A DNA stretch of 64,000 bases. Source: Alteromonas sp. V450. GTDB taxonomy: Bacteria > Pseudomonadota > Gammaproteobacteria > Enterobacterales > Alteromonadaceae. The position numbers and the translations under genes are program-made. Within the stretch, counting starts at the first letter, position 1, and each line of letters begins with the position of its first letter. The DNA lies in contig NZ_MODU01000004.1 in NCBI RefSeq assembly GCF_001885075.1, positions 248,001 to 312,000 on the forward strand. Direction: 5' to 3'. The notes beneath the pieces are model-generated. The model made no database searches and was not told the DNA's origin. It saw nothing but the letters and a program-made list of their open reading frames with translations. Below, piece after piece: positions 55,272 through 61,999 of the stretch.

Positions 55272-56417
55272 ATGGCCGATTTTTCGCAGCAGCTTGAAGA
55301 GCTGCGCGAAGGTATAGACGAGTTGGATACTCAGCTCGTCGAACTACTAGCAAAGCGCAACCACATTACGACCCAAGTTGGCAAGCTGAAAGCTGAGGCA
55401 GGCATGCCCGTTTATGTCCCTGCTCGTGAAAAGGCGCTTATCGCTTCACGACGCGCTCAGGCTGAACTGTTAGGGGTGTCACCAGATTTGACGGAAGATC
55501 TCCTACGTCGAGTCATGCGCGAGTCATATCATACGCAAAACAACCAATACCGATGTGTAAACGAAAGTGTTGGAAACGTCGTTGTTATTGGCGGCGAGGG
55601 TGCCTTAGGGCGGGTGTTCGTTAGCTTGTTTGAGCGCAGTCGGTACAAGGTTTCCGTTGTTGAAAAAGACGACTGGCAGAGCGGCCGTGCAGCCGACGTG
55701 CTAAGCCAAGCTGCGCTTGTCGTGGTTGCAGTGCCAATAAATGTAACTGAAAAAACCATTGCTAAACTTACGATGCTGCCTAAAAGTTGTGTTTTGGCAG
55801 ATATTACCAGTATCAAAGTAAAGCCTCTCGAAGCAATGCTTAAAGTGCACGATGGGCCTGTTGTTGGTCTACATCCTATGTTTGGTCCCGATGCGCCAGG
55901 GATGATAAAACAGGTAGTTGTTGTGTGTGAAGGCAGAGAAAGTAGCAAGTACGATTGGCTTATCGAGCAAATGCGTATTTGGGGGGCCACTATCCACGCA
56001 AGCAGTGCGCACGAACATGACCAGGCAATGGCGTATATTCAGGTTATGCGGCACTTCAATACCTTTGTTTATGGACAGCATTTAAAAGGCGAAGATCCTA
56101 ATCTTGAATCTTTGACAATGTTCAGTTCACCTATTTATCGTTTAGAGCTTGCAATGGTTGGTCGTTTATTTGCTCAGTCACCACAGCTATATGCGGATAT
56201 TATATTCAACAACCCCGATAACTTCGCGTTGTTGCGCCGTTTTTATGAGCGCTTCGGCTTAGCTCTCTCGCTATTGGAAAATGGGAATAAAAACGAATTT
56301 ATAGCGCAGTTTGCGAGCGTGGGTGATTGGTTTGGCGACTATGCTAAAAAGTGTTTGGCAGACAGTAAACAAATGCTTTTAAAGGCCGATGACGGACAGC
56401 TATTAAGAGATAAGTAG
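55272..56417 (+). CDS. tyrA: Bifunctional chorismate mutase/prephenate dehydrogenase
   Basis: 381 residues. AroQ chorismate mutase (about 1-90; [39 protein letters not shown]) is fused to prephenate dehydrogenase (about 97-375) with the NAD loop [33 protein letters not shown] and [20 protein letters not shown]. It converts chorismate to 4-hydroxyphenylpyruvate, the precursor of tyrosine. AAGGATAAG precedes the ATG. Operon with aroF (39 bp gap); a strong terminator begins at its stop codon. Confidence 0.96.
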   Translation: MADFSQQLEELREGIDELDTQLVELLAKRNHITTQVGKLKAEAGMPVYVPAREKALIASRRAQAELLGVSPDLTEDLLRRVMRESYHTQNNQYRCVNESVGNVVVIGGEGALGRVFVSLFERSRYKVSVVEKDDWQSGRAADVLSQAALVVVAVPINVTEKTIAKLTMLPKSCVLADITSIKVKPLEAMLKVHDGPVVGLHPMFGPDAPGMIKQVVVVCEGRESSKYDWLIEQMRIWGATIHASSAHEHDQAMAYIQVMRHFNTFVYGQHLKGEDPNLESLTMFSSPIYRLELAMVGRLFAQSPQLYADIIFNNPDNFALLRRFYERFGLALSLLENGNKNEFIAQFASVGDWFGDYAKKCLADSKQMLLKADDGQLLRDK

Positions 56418-56444
56418 AGTGCAGCTTGTTAGCTGCACTCTTTT
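56417..56444 (+). terminator. Intrinsic terminator of aroF-tyrA
   Basis: GAGTGCAGCT-TGTT-AGCTGCACTC, a perfect 10-bp stem with a 4-nt loop, then TTTT. It starts in the tyrA stop codon and lies just before the converging pheA stop. Confidence 0.85.
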
Positions 56445-56453
56445 CCGATGACG

Positions 56454-57635
56454 TTATTGGGCCAGTGCACTGGCCGCGGCAACCTTTGTCGGGCTTATTT
56501 CTTCGCTTGGGTAGCAGCCAAGCACTTTAATATATCGTGTTATGCCTCTTAGCGCGTCTAATGCAGTTTGAACAGGACCGTCCTCGACATTACCTTCCAC
56601 GTCGATGTAGAACATTTCCTCCCAAGGGTTTCCTGGAATTGGTCGAGATTCAAGTTTTGTCATATTGATGTTGTTTTCTCTTAAAACGAGCAATGCCTCA
56701 ACAAGCGCGCCGGGCTTTTGAACGGTAGACATTACTAGCGTTGTTTTAGCTGGCACTTGAAGGGGAACGACAACTGGGTTTCGCGCTACAACAATAAAGC
56801 GACTGTGGTTTTCTTTCTGATTTGCCAAATTACTCTTTATGGCGATGAGGCCATACAGGTTACCACCAGCTTCACTGCCAATTGCGGCAACATCGTCTCG
56901 TTGTAATTCACTTACCGTGAGCATTGCTGAGGAAGTGCTGTCCATGGTCTTTACCTCAACGTTACCTAGTTCCGCTAGAAAGTGGCTACACTGGGTAAAC
57001 ACTTGAGGATGTGCATAGAGAGTTTTTATCTTGTCTACGGTTGTGTTTTGGCTCACCAGAAGCGTATGGCGAATAGGGTGAGTAAGCTCGCCGATAATGC
57101 TAAGTTGTGTATGCTGCAACTGGTCATAAACTTCATTTATACTGCCAGACGTTGTATTTTCAATGGGTAAAACGGCATAGTCTGCTTCGGCGTTTTCTAC
57201 CTTGTGAATAATTTCTGCAAAACTTTGACAGCCCATTTCTAGAAGCTCGCCGGGGCGCCTAGAAAAATATTTTTGTGTGGCCAAGTATGAGTACGAACCT
57301 TTATCACCAAGAAACGCGACTCTGTTGAGCGGTAGCGCGCTTCCAGGGTTTGCGCGTTCAGCCAACATAGCTTGCTGATTTAGAACCGAGTCTTCGATAA
57401 CAACGTGAAATACTTGCGTTACGTAATGTGGATCCAGCCCTATACTTTGCCCTTCTTTGATAAGGCGCACGAGTAGTTGTTCTTCGCGTTTATGATCTCT
57501 TACTGGAATATGGTGTTTTATTTTTGTTTCGGCTACTTCGTTAGTGAGTTTCCGGCGTTCGGCTAGCAAGCTAAGTAATTCACTGTCCAGCGCAGTAATA
57601 CGCTGTCTAACAGTATCTAGTGCATTGTTTGGCAT
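56454..57635 (-). CDS. pheA: Bifunctional chorismate mutase/prephenate dehydratase
   Basis: 393 residues. Chorismate mutase (about 1-90; VRQRITALDSELLSLLAERR, IPVRDHKREEQLLVRLIKEG), prephenate dehydratase (about 105-285; FLGDKGSYSYLATQKYF, YAVLPIENTTSGSINEVYDQ, SRFIVVARNPV) and an ACT domain (about 300-375) with the phenylalanine-binding GALVEALLVLRENNI and KLESRPIPGNPWEEMFYIDV. It makes phenylpyruvate and is expected to be feedback-inhibited by Phe. It is transcribed through the attenuator at 57682-57710 and converges on tyrA. Confidence 0.97.
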   Translation of the reverse strand: MPNNALDTVRQRITALDSELLSLLAERRKLTNEVAETKIKHHIPVRDHKREEQLLVRLIKEGQSIGLDPHYVTQVFHVVIEDSVLNQQAMLAERANPGSALPLNRVAFLGDKGSYSYLATQKYFSRRPGELLEMGCQSFAEIIHKVENAEADYAVLPIENTTSGSINEVYDQLQHTQLSIIGELTHPIRHTLLVSQNTTVDKIKTLYAHPQVFTQCSHFLAELGNVEVKTMDSTSSAMLTVSELQRDDVAAIGSEAGGNLYGLIAIKSNLANQKENHSRFIVVARNPVVVPLQVPAKTTLVMSTVQKPGALVEALLVLRENNINMTKLESRPIPGNPWEEMFYIDVEGNVEDGPVQTALDALRGITRYIKVLGCYPSEEISPTKVAAASALAQ

Positions 57636-57681
57636 AGTTGTTCCGTATATTGGTTTCGCAAAAATTTCAAAATCTTAAGCT

Positions 57682-57710
57682 AAAAAAAAACCTCCCACAT
57701 GGGAGGTTTT
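57682..57710 (-). terminator. pheA attenuator (intrinsic terminator)
   Basis: On the minus strand AAAACCTCCC-ATGT-GGGAGG followed by nine T, 46 bp before pheA. A second GGGAGG (plus-strand CCTCCC at 57726-57731), overlapping the pheL stop codon, can pair with the CCTCCC arm instead and so form the antiterminator. Ribosome stalling on pheL Phe codons would leave it free; reading to the stop would cover it and allow termination. Confidence 0.9.
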
Positions 57711-57730
57711 TAGCATGCAGATGCGCCTCC

Positions 57731-57790
57731 CTAATGAAAGGTTATAAACGCAAAGAAAGGGCAAACTGCATGTTGTGTAATCTTTTTCAT
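57731..57790 (-). CDS. pheL: pheA leader peptide PheL
   Basis: A 19-residue frame on the minus strand, ATG at 57790 and TAG at 57731: MKKITQHAVCPFFAFITFH. Four Phe among nine residues near the end (PFFAFITF), directly ahead of the antiterminator and terminator sequences, is the layout of E. coli pheL, although the peptide differs. It senses charged tRNA-Phe by ribosome stalling. Its ATG is only 7 nt past the -10 element and has no ribosome site, so it may be translated from a nearly leaderless mRNA. Confidence 0.88.
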   Translation of the reverse strand: MKKITQHAVCPFFAFITFH

Positions 57791-57797
57791 AATTTTG

Positions 57798-57826
57798 AAT
57801 GTATGACTAATGCGCAATGGTGTCAA
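57798..57826 (-). promoter_or_regulatory. Promoter of pheL-pheA
   Basis: Minus strand TTGACA (plus 57821-57826), 17 bp, TACATT (plus 57798-57803). Perfect -35 and optimal spacing. It places the transcription start at about 57790-57792, at or just before the pheL ATG. Confidence 0.75.
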
Positions 57827-57919
57827 TGAATTTTTACAATCGCCGATGCTTTTTTTTGTTATATGTCTTGTAAATTTTCTCTAGATAAAGCAGGCGTCAG
57901 TGCATCGGCTAGCCTACAC

Positions 57920-58720
57920 TCAATTGCCTAGTAGTGCTGACAACATCTGTCTTACTTCGTTCGGCTCAAAAGGTTTATCACACAATGCATTTACACCGGT
58001 CTGCTGAATGTTCGCCATGTGTGCGCTATCCGCTGATTCAGACGTCACCATAATGATAGGAATATGCGCAGTTTCAGGGTTAAAGCGGATAAATTCTGAT
58101 AATTCTCGTCCATCCATTTCTGGCATATTATAGTCAGTAACGACAAGGTCGAATGATTCATCTTTTATAAACGTCAGTGCCATTGCGCCATTTTCAGCTT
58201 CTTTGATACGCTGAAGACCCATTCCTTCAAGAACGCGCCTTATATGATTACGTGCAAGTTTACTGTCATCAACCAATAATACGCGCACGTCGTGTACATC
58301 AAAAAGCTCTAAATCTAACTCATCGTGATTGATCAAATCTAAACTTGCATTTAATGCTCGCGATAAATGCAGCGGCTCAAAGGGCTTAGGGAGAATAGCC
58401 GCAACGCCCGCTTGTTTGAATTCTTCGAGTTTTGTCATTCTGTTTTCGCTCGATACAAGCATGAAAGGAATAGACTTAAATTGGTCATCTTCTTTTATAA
58501 ATTTGAGCAGTTCTAGGGCTGTACCGTCTTCGAAGTACATGGCACTAACGACGAGATCTGCCCCATGGGCTTTTATCGCTGAGCGCGCTTCAGAAAGTGT
58601 GCTGACGGGGTCAATCTCCCTCACGTTTTCTTTTAGCAGTAAGGTCGTAATAATCTTCCTCTGTGTATCAGAAGGTTCAACCAGAATTATGTGTAAATCA
58701 GAAATTGACAGCTTTTCCAT
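57920..58720 (-). CDS. Response regulator with two receiver domains, the first degenerate
   Basis: 266 residues, two CheY-like domains and no output domain. Domain 2 (about 143-266) is complete: VLLVDDSKLARNHIRRVLEG, phospho-Asp in DLVVTDYNMPEMDGREL, Thr in IIMVTSES and Lys in ALCDKPFEP. Domain 1 (about 6-128) reads IILVEPSDTQRKI and DLVVSAMYFEDGT, so the acidic pocket and phospho-Asp are lost, though MLVSSENR and LPKPFEP remain. It probably pairs or signals through protein contacts. It follows yciH by 46 bp on the same strand and may share its transcript. Confidence 0.88.
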   Translation of the reverse strand: MEKLSISDLHIILVEPSDTQRKIITTLLLKENVREIDPVSTLSEARSAIKAHGADLVVSAMYFEDGTALELLKFIKEDDQFKSIPFMLVSSENRMTKLEEFKQAGVAAILPKPFEPLHLSRALNASLDLINHDELDLELFDVHDVRVLLVDDSKLARNHIRRVLEGMGLQRIKEAENGAMALTFIKDESFDLVVTDYNMPEMDGRELSEFIRFNPETAHIPIIMVTSESADSAHMANIQQTGVNALCDKPFEPNEVRQMLSALLGN

Positions 58721-58766
58721 TTCAGACTCTTTTTGTTATAGGTTTATGAAAAAGTAGAGGCGAAAA

Positions 58767-59099
58767 TTAGCCCCCTGCAAGCTTTACTTTAAAGCCTTTT
58801 TCGGTTAGCAGCATACGAAGTTTATCTCTGTCGTCAGTTTGCACTTCGATTATCCCTTCTTTCACTGCGCCACCACACCCGCACTTTTTTTTCAAATCTG
58901 AGCCGAGTTTCTTTAAATCGGACGCGGGCAGATCTAATCCCTTTATCAATGAGACTCCTTTGCCTTTTCTTCCTTTCGTTTCTCTATGTATTCTCACGAT
59001 ACCGTCGGAAGATATGGAGCGAAGCTCGTCTTTTGGCTCAGACTTTATTCTGCCCCCATCGGTACTGTAAACCAAAAGGGCGTCTTTCCAGTCTTGCAT
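58767..59099 (-). CDS. yciH: YciH/SUI1 family translation factor
   Basis: 110 residues with the eIF1/SUI1 fold: GIVRIHRETKGRKGKGVSLI, DLKKLGSDLKKKCGCGGAVK and GIIEVQTDDRDKLRMLLTEK. The CGCGGAVKxGxIEVQ motif is diagnostic. In E. coli YciH acts on initiation fidelity and in stress. No signal peptide. Divergent from the STAS gene. Confidence 0.92.
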   Translation of the reverse strand: MQDWKDALLVYSTDGGRIKSEPKDELRSISSDGIVRIHRETKGRKGKGVSLIKGLDLPASDLKKLGSDLKKKCGCGGAVKEGIIEVQTDDRDKLRMLLTEKGFKVKLAGG

Positions 59100-59332
59100 A
59101 CTTACCTCTACAATAATTGCTCTTGCGCTAAGTGTGTATCGAATACAGCGCTAAAGTAAATACTCTTTACTATCTATTATTGCGTAATTTGAATTCTCAT
59201 ACCAAAGTTTAGGTCGCGCTAATGGCAATGTAAGAAAGTTAGACTACGCTAACAATAGCATAAGCCAGTGATTTATGCGGGTCAGTGGCTCAATAATTTA
59301 TCTGATTATTGTTACAATGACACGGAGAGATG

Positions 59333-59638
59333 ATGGAAATAAAAACGAGCTATATAAATGGACAAAGCACGCTTCTTATCGACGTGGGTGAAAAGTTCGA
59401 CTTCAGTAAAGTAGAGGGTTTCAGGCAAGCTTATTTAGGGGTAAAGACGGGAGTTCGACATATAACGGTAGATTTGTCGAGAACAGAGTACATGGACAGC
59501 TCAGCCCTAGGCATGCTGCTTAATATGCAAAAAGCACTCGCAGATAGAGGGTTTTCATACAGCATAGAAAATGCCAAGCCTCAAGTGGCTAAAATCTTAA
59601 AAATATCTCGCTTTGATAAGAAGTTTGAAATCAGATAA
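59333..59638 (+). CDS. STAS-domain anti-sigma factor antagonist (HsbA/CrsA-like)
   Basis: 101 residues from the ATG at 59333 (GGAG 5 nt upstream); the ATG at 59330 is less well spaced. The fold matches STAS, with the phosphorylatable serine region YMDSSALGMLLNMQKALADR. Such proteins bind an anti-sigma factor only when that Ser is unphosphorylated. It lies 12 bp before the REC-PP2C-HATPase gene, whose phosphatase should activate it and whose kinase domain should inactivate it. Compare HsbA of Pseudomonas and CrsA of Shewanella. Confidence 0.88.
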   Translation: MEIKTSYINGQSTLLIDVGEKFDFSKVEGFRQAYLGVKTGVRHITVDLSRTEYMDSSALGMLLNMQKALADRGFSYSIENAKPQVAKILKISRFDKKFEIR

Positions 59639-59650
59639 TAAGGGTATCTT

Positions 59651-61315
59651 GTGAAAATCCTCATTGTCGATGATGAATTTATAAACAGAGCACTGCTGGC
59701 CAATATTCTTTTTAATGCAGGGTATAAAGACTGTATTGAAGCAAAAAATGGTAGGGAAGCCATCGCGTTGTTCAATGAAGAGCGCCCCGATCTCGTTTTA
59801 TTAGATGTGGTGATGCCAAATATGTCTGGTTATGACGTTGCAGCTAAAATACGTCACATCACCGATGACGGATATCTTCCTATCTTGTTCATTACCGCGT
59901 TAGAGGATAACGAGAGCTTAGTCAGGTGTATTGAGGTTGGCGGAAACGACTTTGCCACAAAGCCATTCGACAAACATATTCTCATTGCAAAAATAAGGGC
60001 GCATTTAAAGATTCGTTCTCTCAGCCAGCATGTTGAAAGTCAAAACCAAAGATTGAGTATTTTCAACCAGCGCGTTGCAAGAGAGCATGCCATTGTTGAG
60101 CATATATTTAGCCACGCCATTGTTAATGATTCAAACGTACTGGCATATTTTGACACGCTTTTGCAGCCTGCAGAGACGTTTAACGGCGATTTATTTTTGT
60201 GTTCAGCGAGTCCTTCGGGGGGGATCTATTTTATCGTTGGTGATTTTACCGGGCATGGCTTAGCGTCTGCAATTGGCGCTCTGCCGGTTACGCGCGCGTT
60301 TCAAGAACTCAGTCGCTTGGGAGTGTCGATACCAGAAATTGTATCTGAATTAAATACTATCTTAATCGATTTCCTGCCTAGTGACATGTTTATGGCTGCG
60401 GTTATCGGTGAAATTAATGCAGCTGGCACTAGCATTAATCTGTGGCAAGGCGGTATGCCCGCAGTTATTGTGCCTGCGAATACCGATAGAAACCTGAGAA
60501 TGTATACATCTCAACATATGGCACTTGGTATTTTAGAAGAGCATGAACTAAATACCGATTGCAACACTGTACGATTGATGCCGAATGAGCAGCTTCTGAT
60601 TTGCAGTGATGGATTGATTGAAGGACAAAATGACTCGGGCGAAATCTTATTAGAAGAAGGGTTGGCACAAATCGTTAGGATGCAAATGCAACAAGATGGC
60701 GCAGTATCAGCAAACGCGCTATACAATCGAGTCGCTCAATATTCCGATAACACTAAATTCACCGACGACGTTACTATCGTGGTCTTTACCTCGCGTCCCA
60801 TTGCGTTGCAAAGTGCTATTCAAACTGAATTGGGATTGTTTGCTGTGCATGAAGTAACGCTAAACGCTGAACACCTTAAACAGCCAGGCATCTTGCAACG
60901 CGTACTAAATCTTATAGGTCAGGGAGAAAGCGTGCAAAGCGTTAGGTCAATCTTTTACACAGTGCTTTCAGAATTGTTCAACAACGCATTGGAACACGGC
61001 ATTCTCAACCTGAACTCAACGTTAAAGGCAACTGAAAGTGGATTTAGTCAATATTACCAAGAAAGAGAAGAAAAACTTGCGTCCTTACACAAGGGGCAAA
61101 TTAGTATTCGCATAGAGGCTTTACCGACCCAAAACCAAGTTAAGCTGACAGTAGAAGACAGTGGAGAGGGGTTTCAGTGGAATCCGGCCGCTTCATCTCG
61201 GCCAGATCTGAGCTATGGTAGAGGTTTATCTCTAATCAACGCTCTGTGTGACAAAATATGGTTTGAGCATGGAGGTAGCAAAATAACCTGTTTGTTAAGC
61301 ACGAAAGCACATTAG
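59651..61315 (+). CDS. Response regulator with PP2C phosphatase and HATPase kinase domains (HsbR/CrsR-like)
   Basis: 554 residues from a GTG start. Receiver domain 1-125 (LIVDDEFINRALLANILFN, phospho-Asp52 in LVLLDVVMPNMSGYD, Lys in FATKPFDKH). SpoIIE-type PP2C phosphatase about 165-390 (FIVGDFTGHGLASAIGAL, QLLICSDGLIEGQNDSGE, FTDDVTIVVF). RsbW-like ATPase about 410-553 (VLSELFNNALEHGILNLN, TVEDSGEGFQW, YGRGLSLINALCDKIWFEHG). One protein thus holds input, phosphatase and kinase, as in HsbR (Pseudomonas) and CrsR (Shewanella). It switches the STAS partner and, through it, an anti-sigma factor (FlgM or RpoS-linked in those species; the target here is unknown). Confidence 0.9.
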   Translation: MKILIVDDEFINRALLANILFNAGYKDCIEAKNGREAIALFNEERPDLVLLDVVMPNMSGYDVAAKIRHITDDGYLPILFITALEDNESLVRCIEVGGNDFATKPFDKHILIAKIRAHLKIRSLSQHVESQNQRLSIFNQRVAREHAIVEHIFSHAIVNDSNVLAYFDTLLQPAETFNGDLFLCSASPSGGIYFIVGDFTGHGLASAIGALPVTRAFQELSRLGVSIPEIVSELNTILIDFLPSDMFMAAVIGEINAAGTSINLWQGGMPAVIVPANTDRNLRMYTSQHMALGILEEHELNTDCNTVRLMPNEQLLICSDGLIEGQNDSGEILLEEGLAQIVRMQMQQDGAVSANALYNRVAQYSDNTKFTDDVTIVVFTSRPIALQSAIQTELGLFAVHEVTLNAEHLKQPGILQRVLNLIGQGESVQSVRSIFYTVLSELFNNALEHGILNLNSTLKATESGFSQYYQEREEKLASLHKGQISIRIEALPTQNQVKLTVEDSGEGFQWNPAASSRPDLSYGRGLSLINALCDKIWFEHGGSKITCLLSTKAH

Positions 61316-61429
61316 TGAAAAAGTGTTATATTGTTTGTTTCATCTTTTGAGCTGTTCTATTTACCTTATCAATATGGCAATAAATCGCGCAATCGCTCAT
61401 GCTGAAGTTTTTACAGATTGTGAATTGCT

Positions 61430-61885
61430 ATGTTGAAATCTTTATTGGCATTATTTGAGGACAGTCGGACGCAACAAAAGCCTGCGTACACACTAGAACT
61501 TGCTACTGCTGCTTTGTTTTGCGAAGTGATTAATGCAGATTATGAAGTAACTCAGACAGAACGTGCTGAGTATGAAAAGCAACTTCGTAAACACGTGAGC
61601 ATTGATGAGGAAACGCTAAAAACCTTGCTAAAGCAAGGAGAGGAAAAAGCGGAGTCTGCTGTTGACCTGGTTCAATTTACCCAAGTTATTGTCAGGCAAT
61701 GTAGCGCCGAGGAGCGTATACAAATCATCAAAAGTTTGTGGGCTATTGCGTACGCAGATCGATCACTCGCCCCATTAGAAGAAAGTACCGTCCGACAGAT
61801 TGCTGAACTCCTATACGTCCCTCACAGTCAATTTATCAAAACTAAGCTTGAAGTCCTCGATAATACTGTGTCAGAAGAAAAATAA
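61430..61885 (+). CDS. TerB-fold protein of the partner-switch cluster
   Basis: 151 residues, all helical. It begins MLKSLLALFEDSRT, then ELATAALFCEVINADYEVTQ near 24-43 and SLWAIAYADRSLAPLEESTV near 104-123, two acidic D-x-x-x-x-x-E segments of the TerB type. No membrane segment. It lies between the phosphatase gene and a GGDEF-EAL gene, all in one direction, so it may be part of the same signalling unit. Its role is not known. Paralogous in fold, not clearly in sequence, to 39481-39873. Confidence 0.72.
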   Translation: MLKSLLALFEDSRTQQKPAYTLELATAALFCEVINADYEVTQTERAEYEKQLRKHVSIDEETLKTLLKQGEEKAESAVDLVQFTQVIVRQCSAEERIQIIKSLWAIAYADRSLAPLEESTVRQIAELLYVPHSQFIKTKLEVLDNTVSEEK

Positions 61886-61999
61886 ATTTTTGTTTTTTTT
61901 CACGCTACTTTATCATTCCGATAAGTTGTCCCCAGCGAGGTGACGTTCCCATCGTATGTGATTAAAAATGAACGTGCGATATTCGGTTAAGGTGAGTGA

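Noticed and set aside
57638..57829. 63-residue plus-strand frame across the pheA leader
   Set aside because: It is fully explained by the antisense of the attenuator, leader peptide and promoter of pheA.
57842..57909. Inverted repeat GCCGATGC/GCATCGGC as a terminator of the double-receiver gene
   Set aside because: The arms are 52 nt apart and no T tract follows in the right direction.
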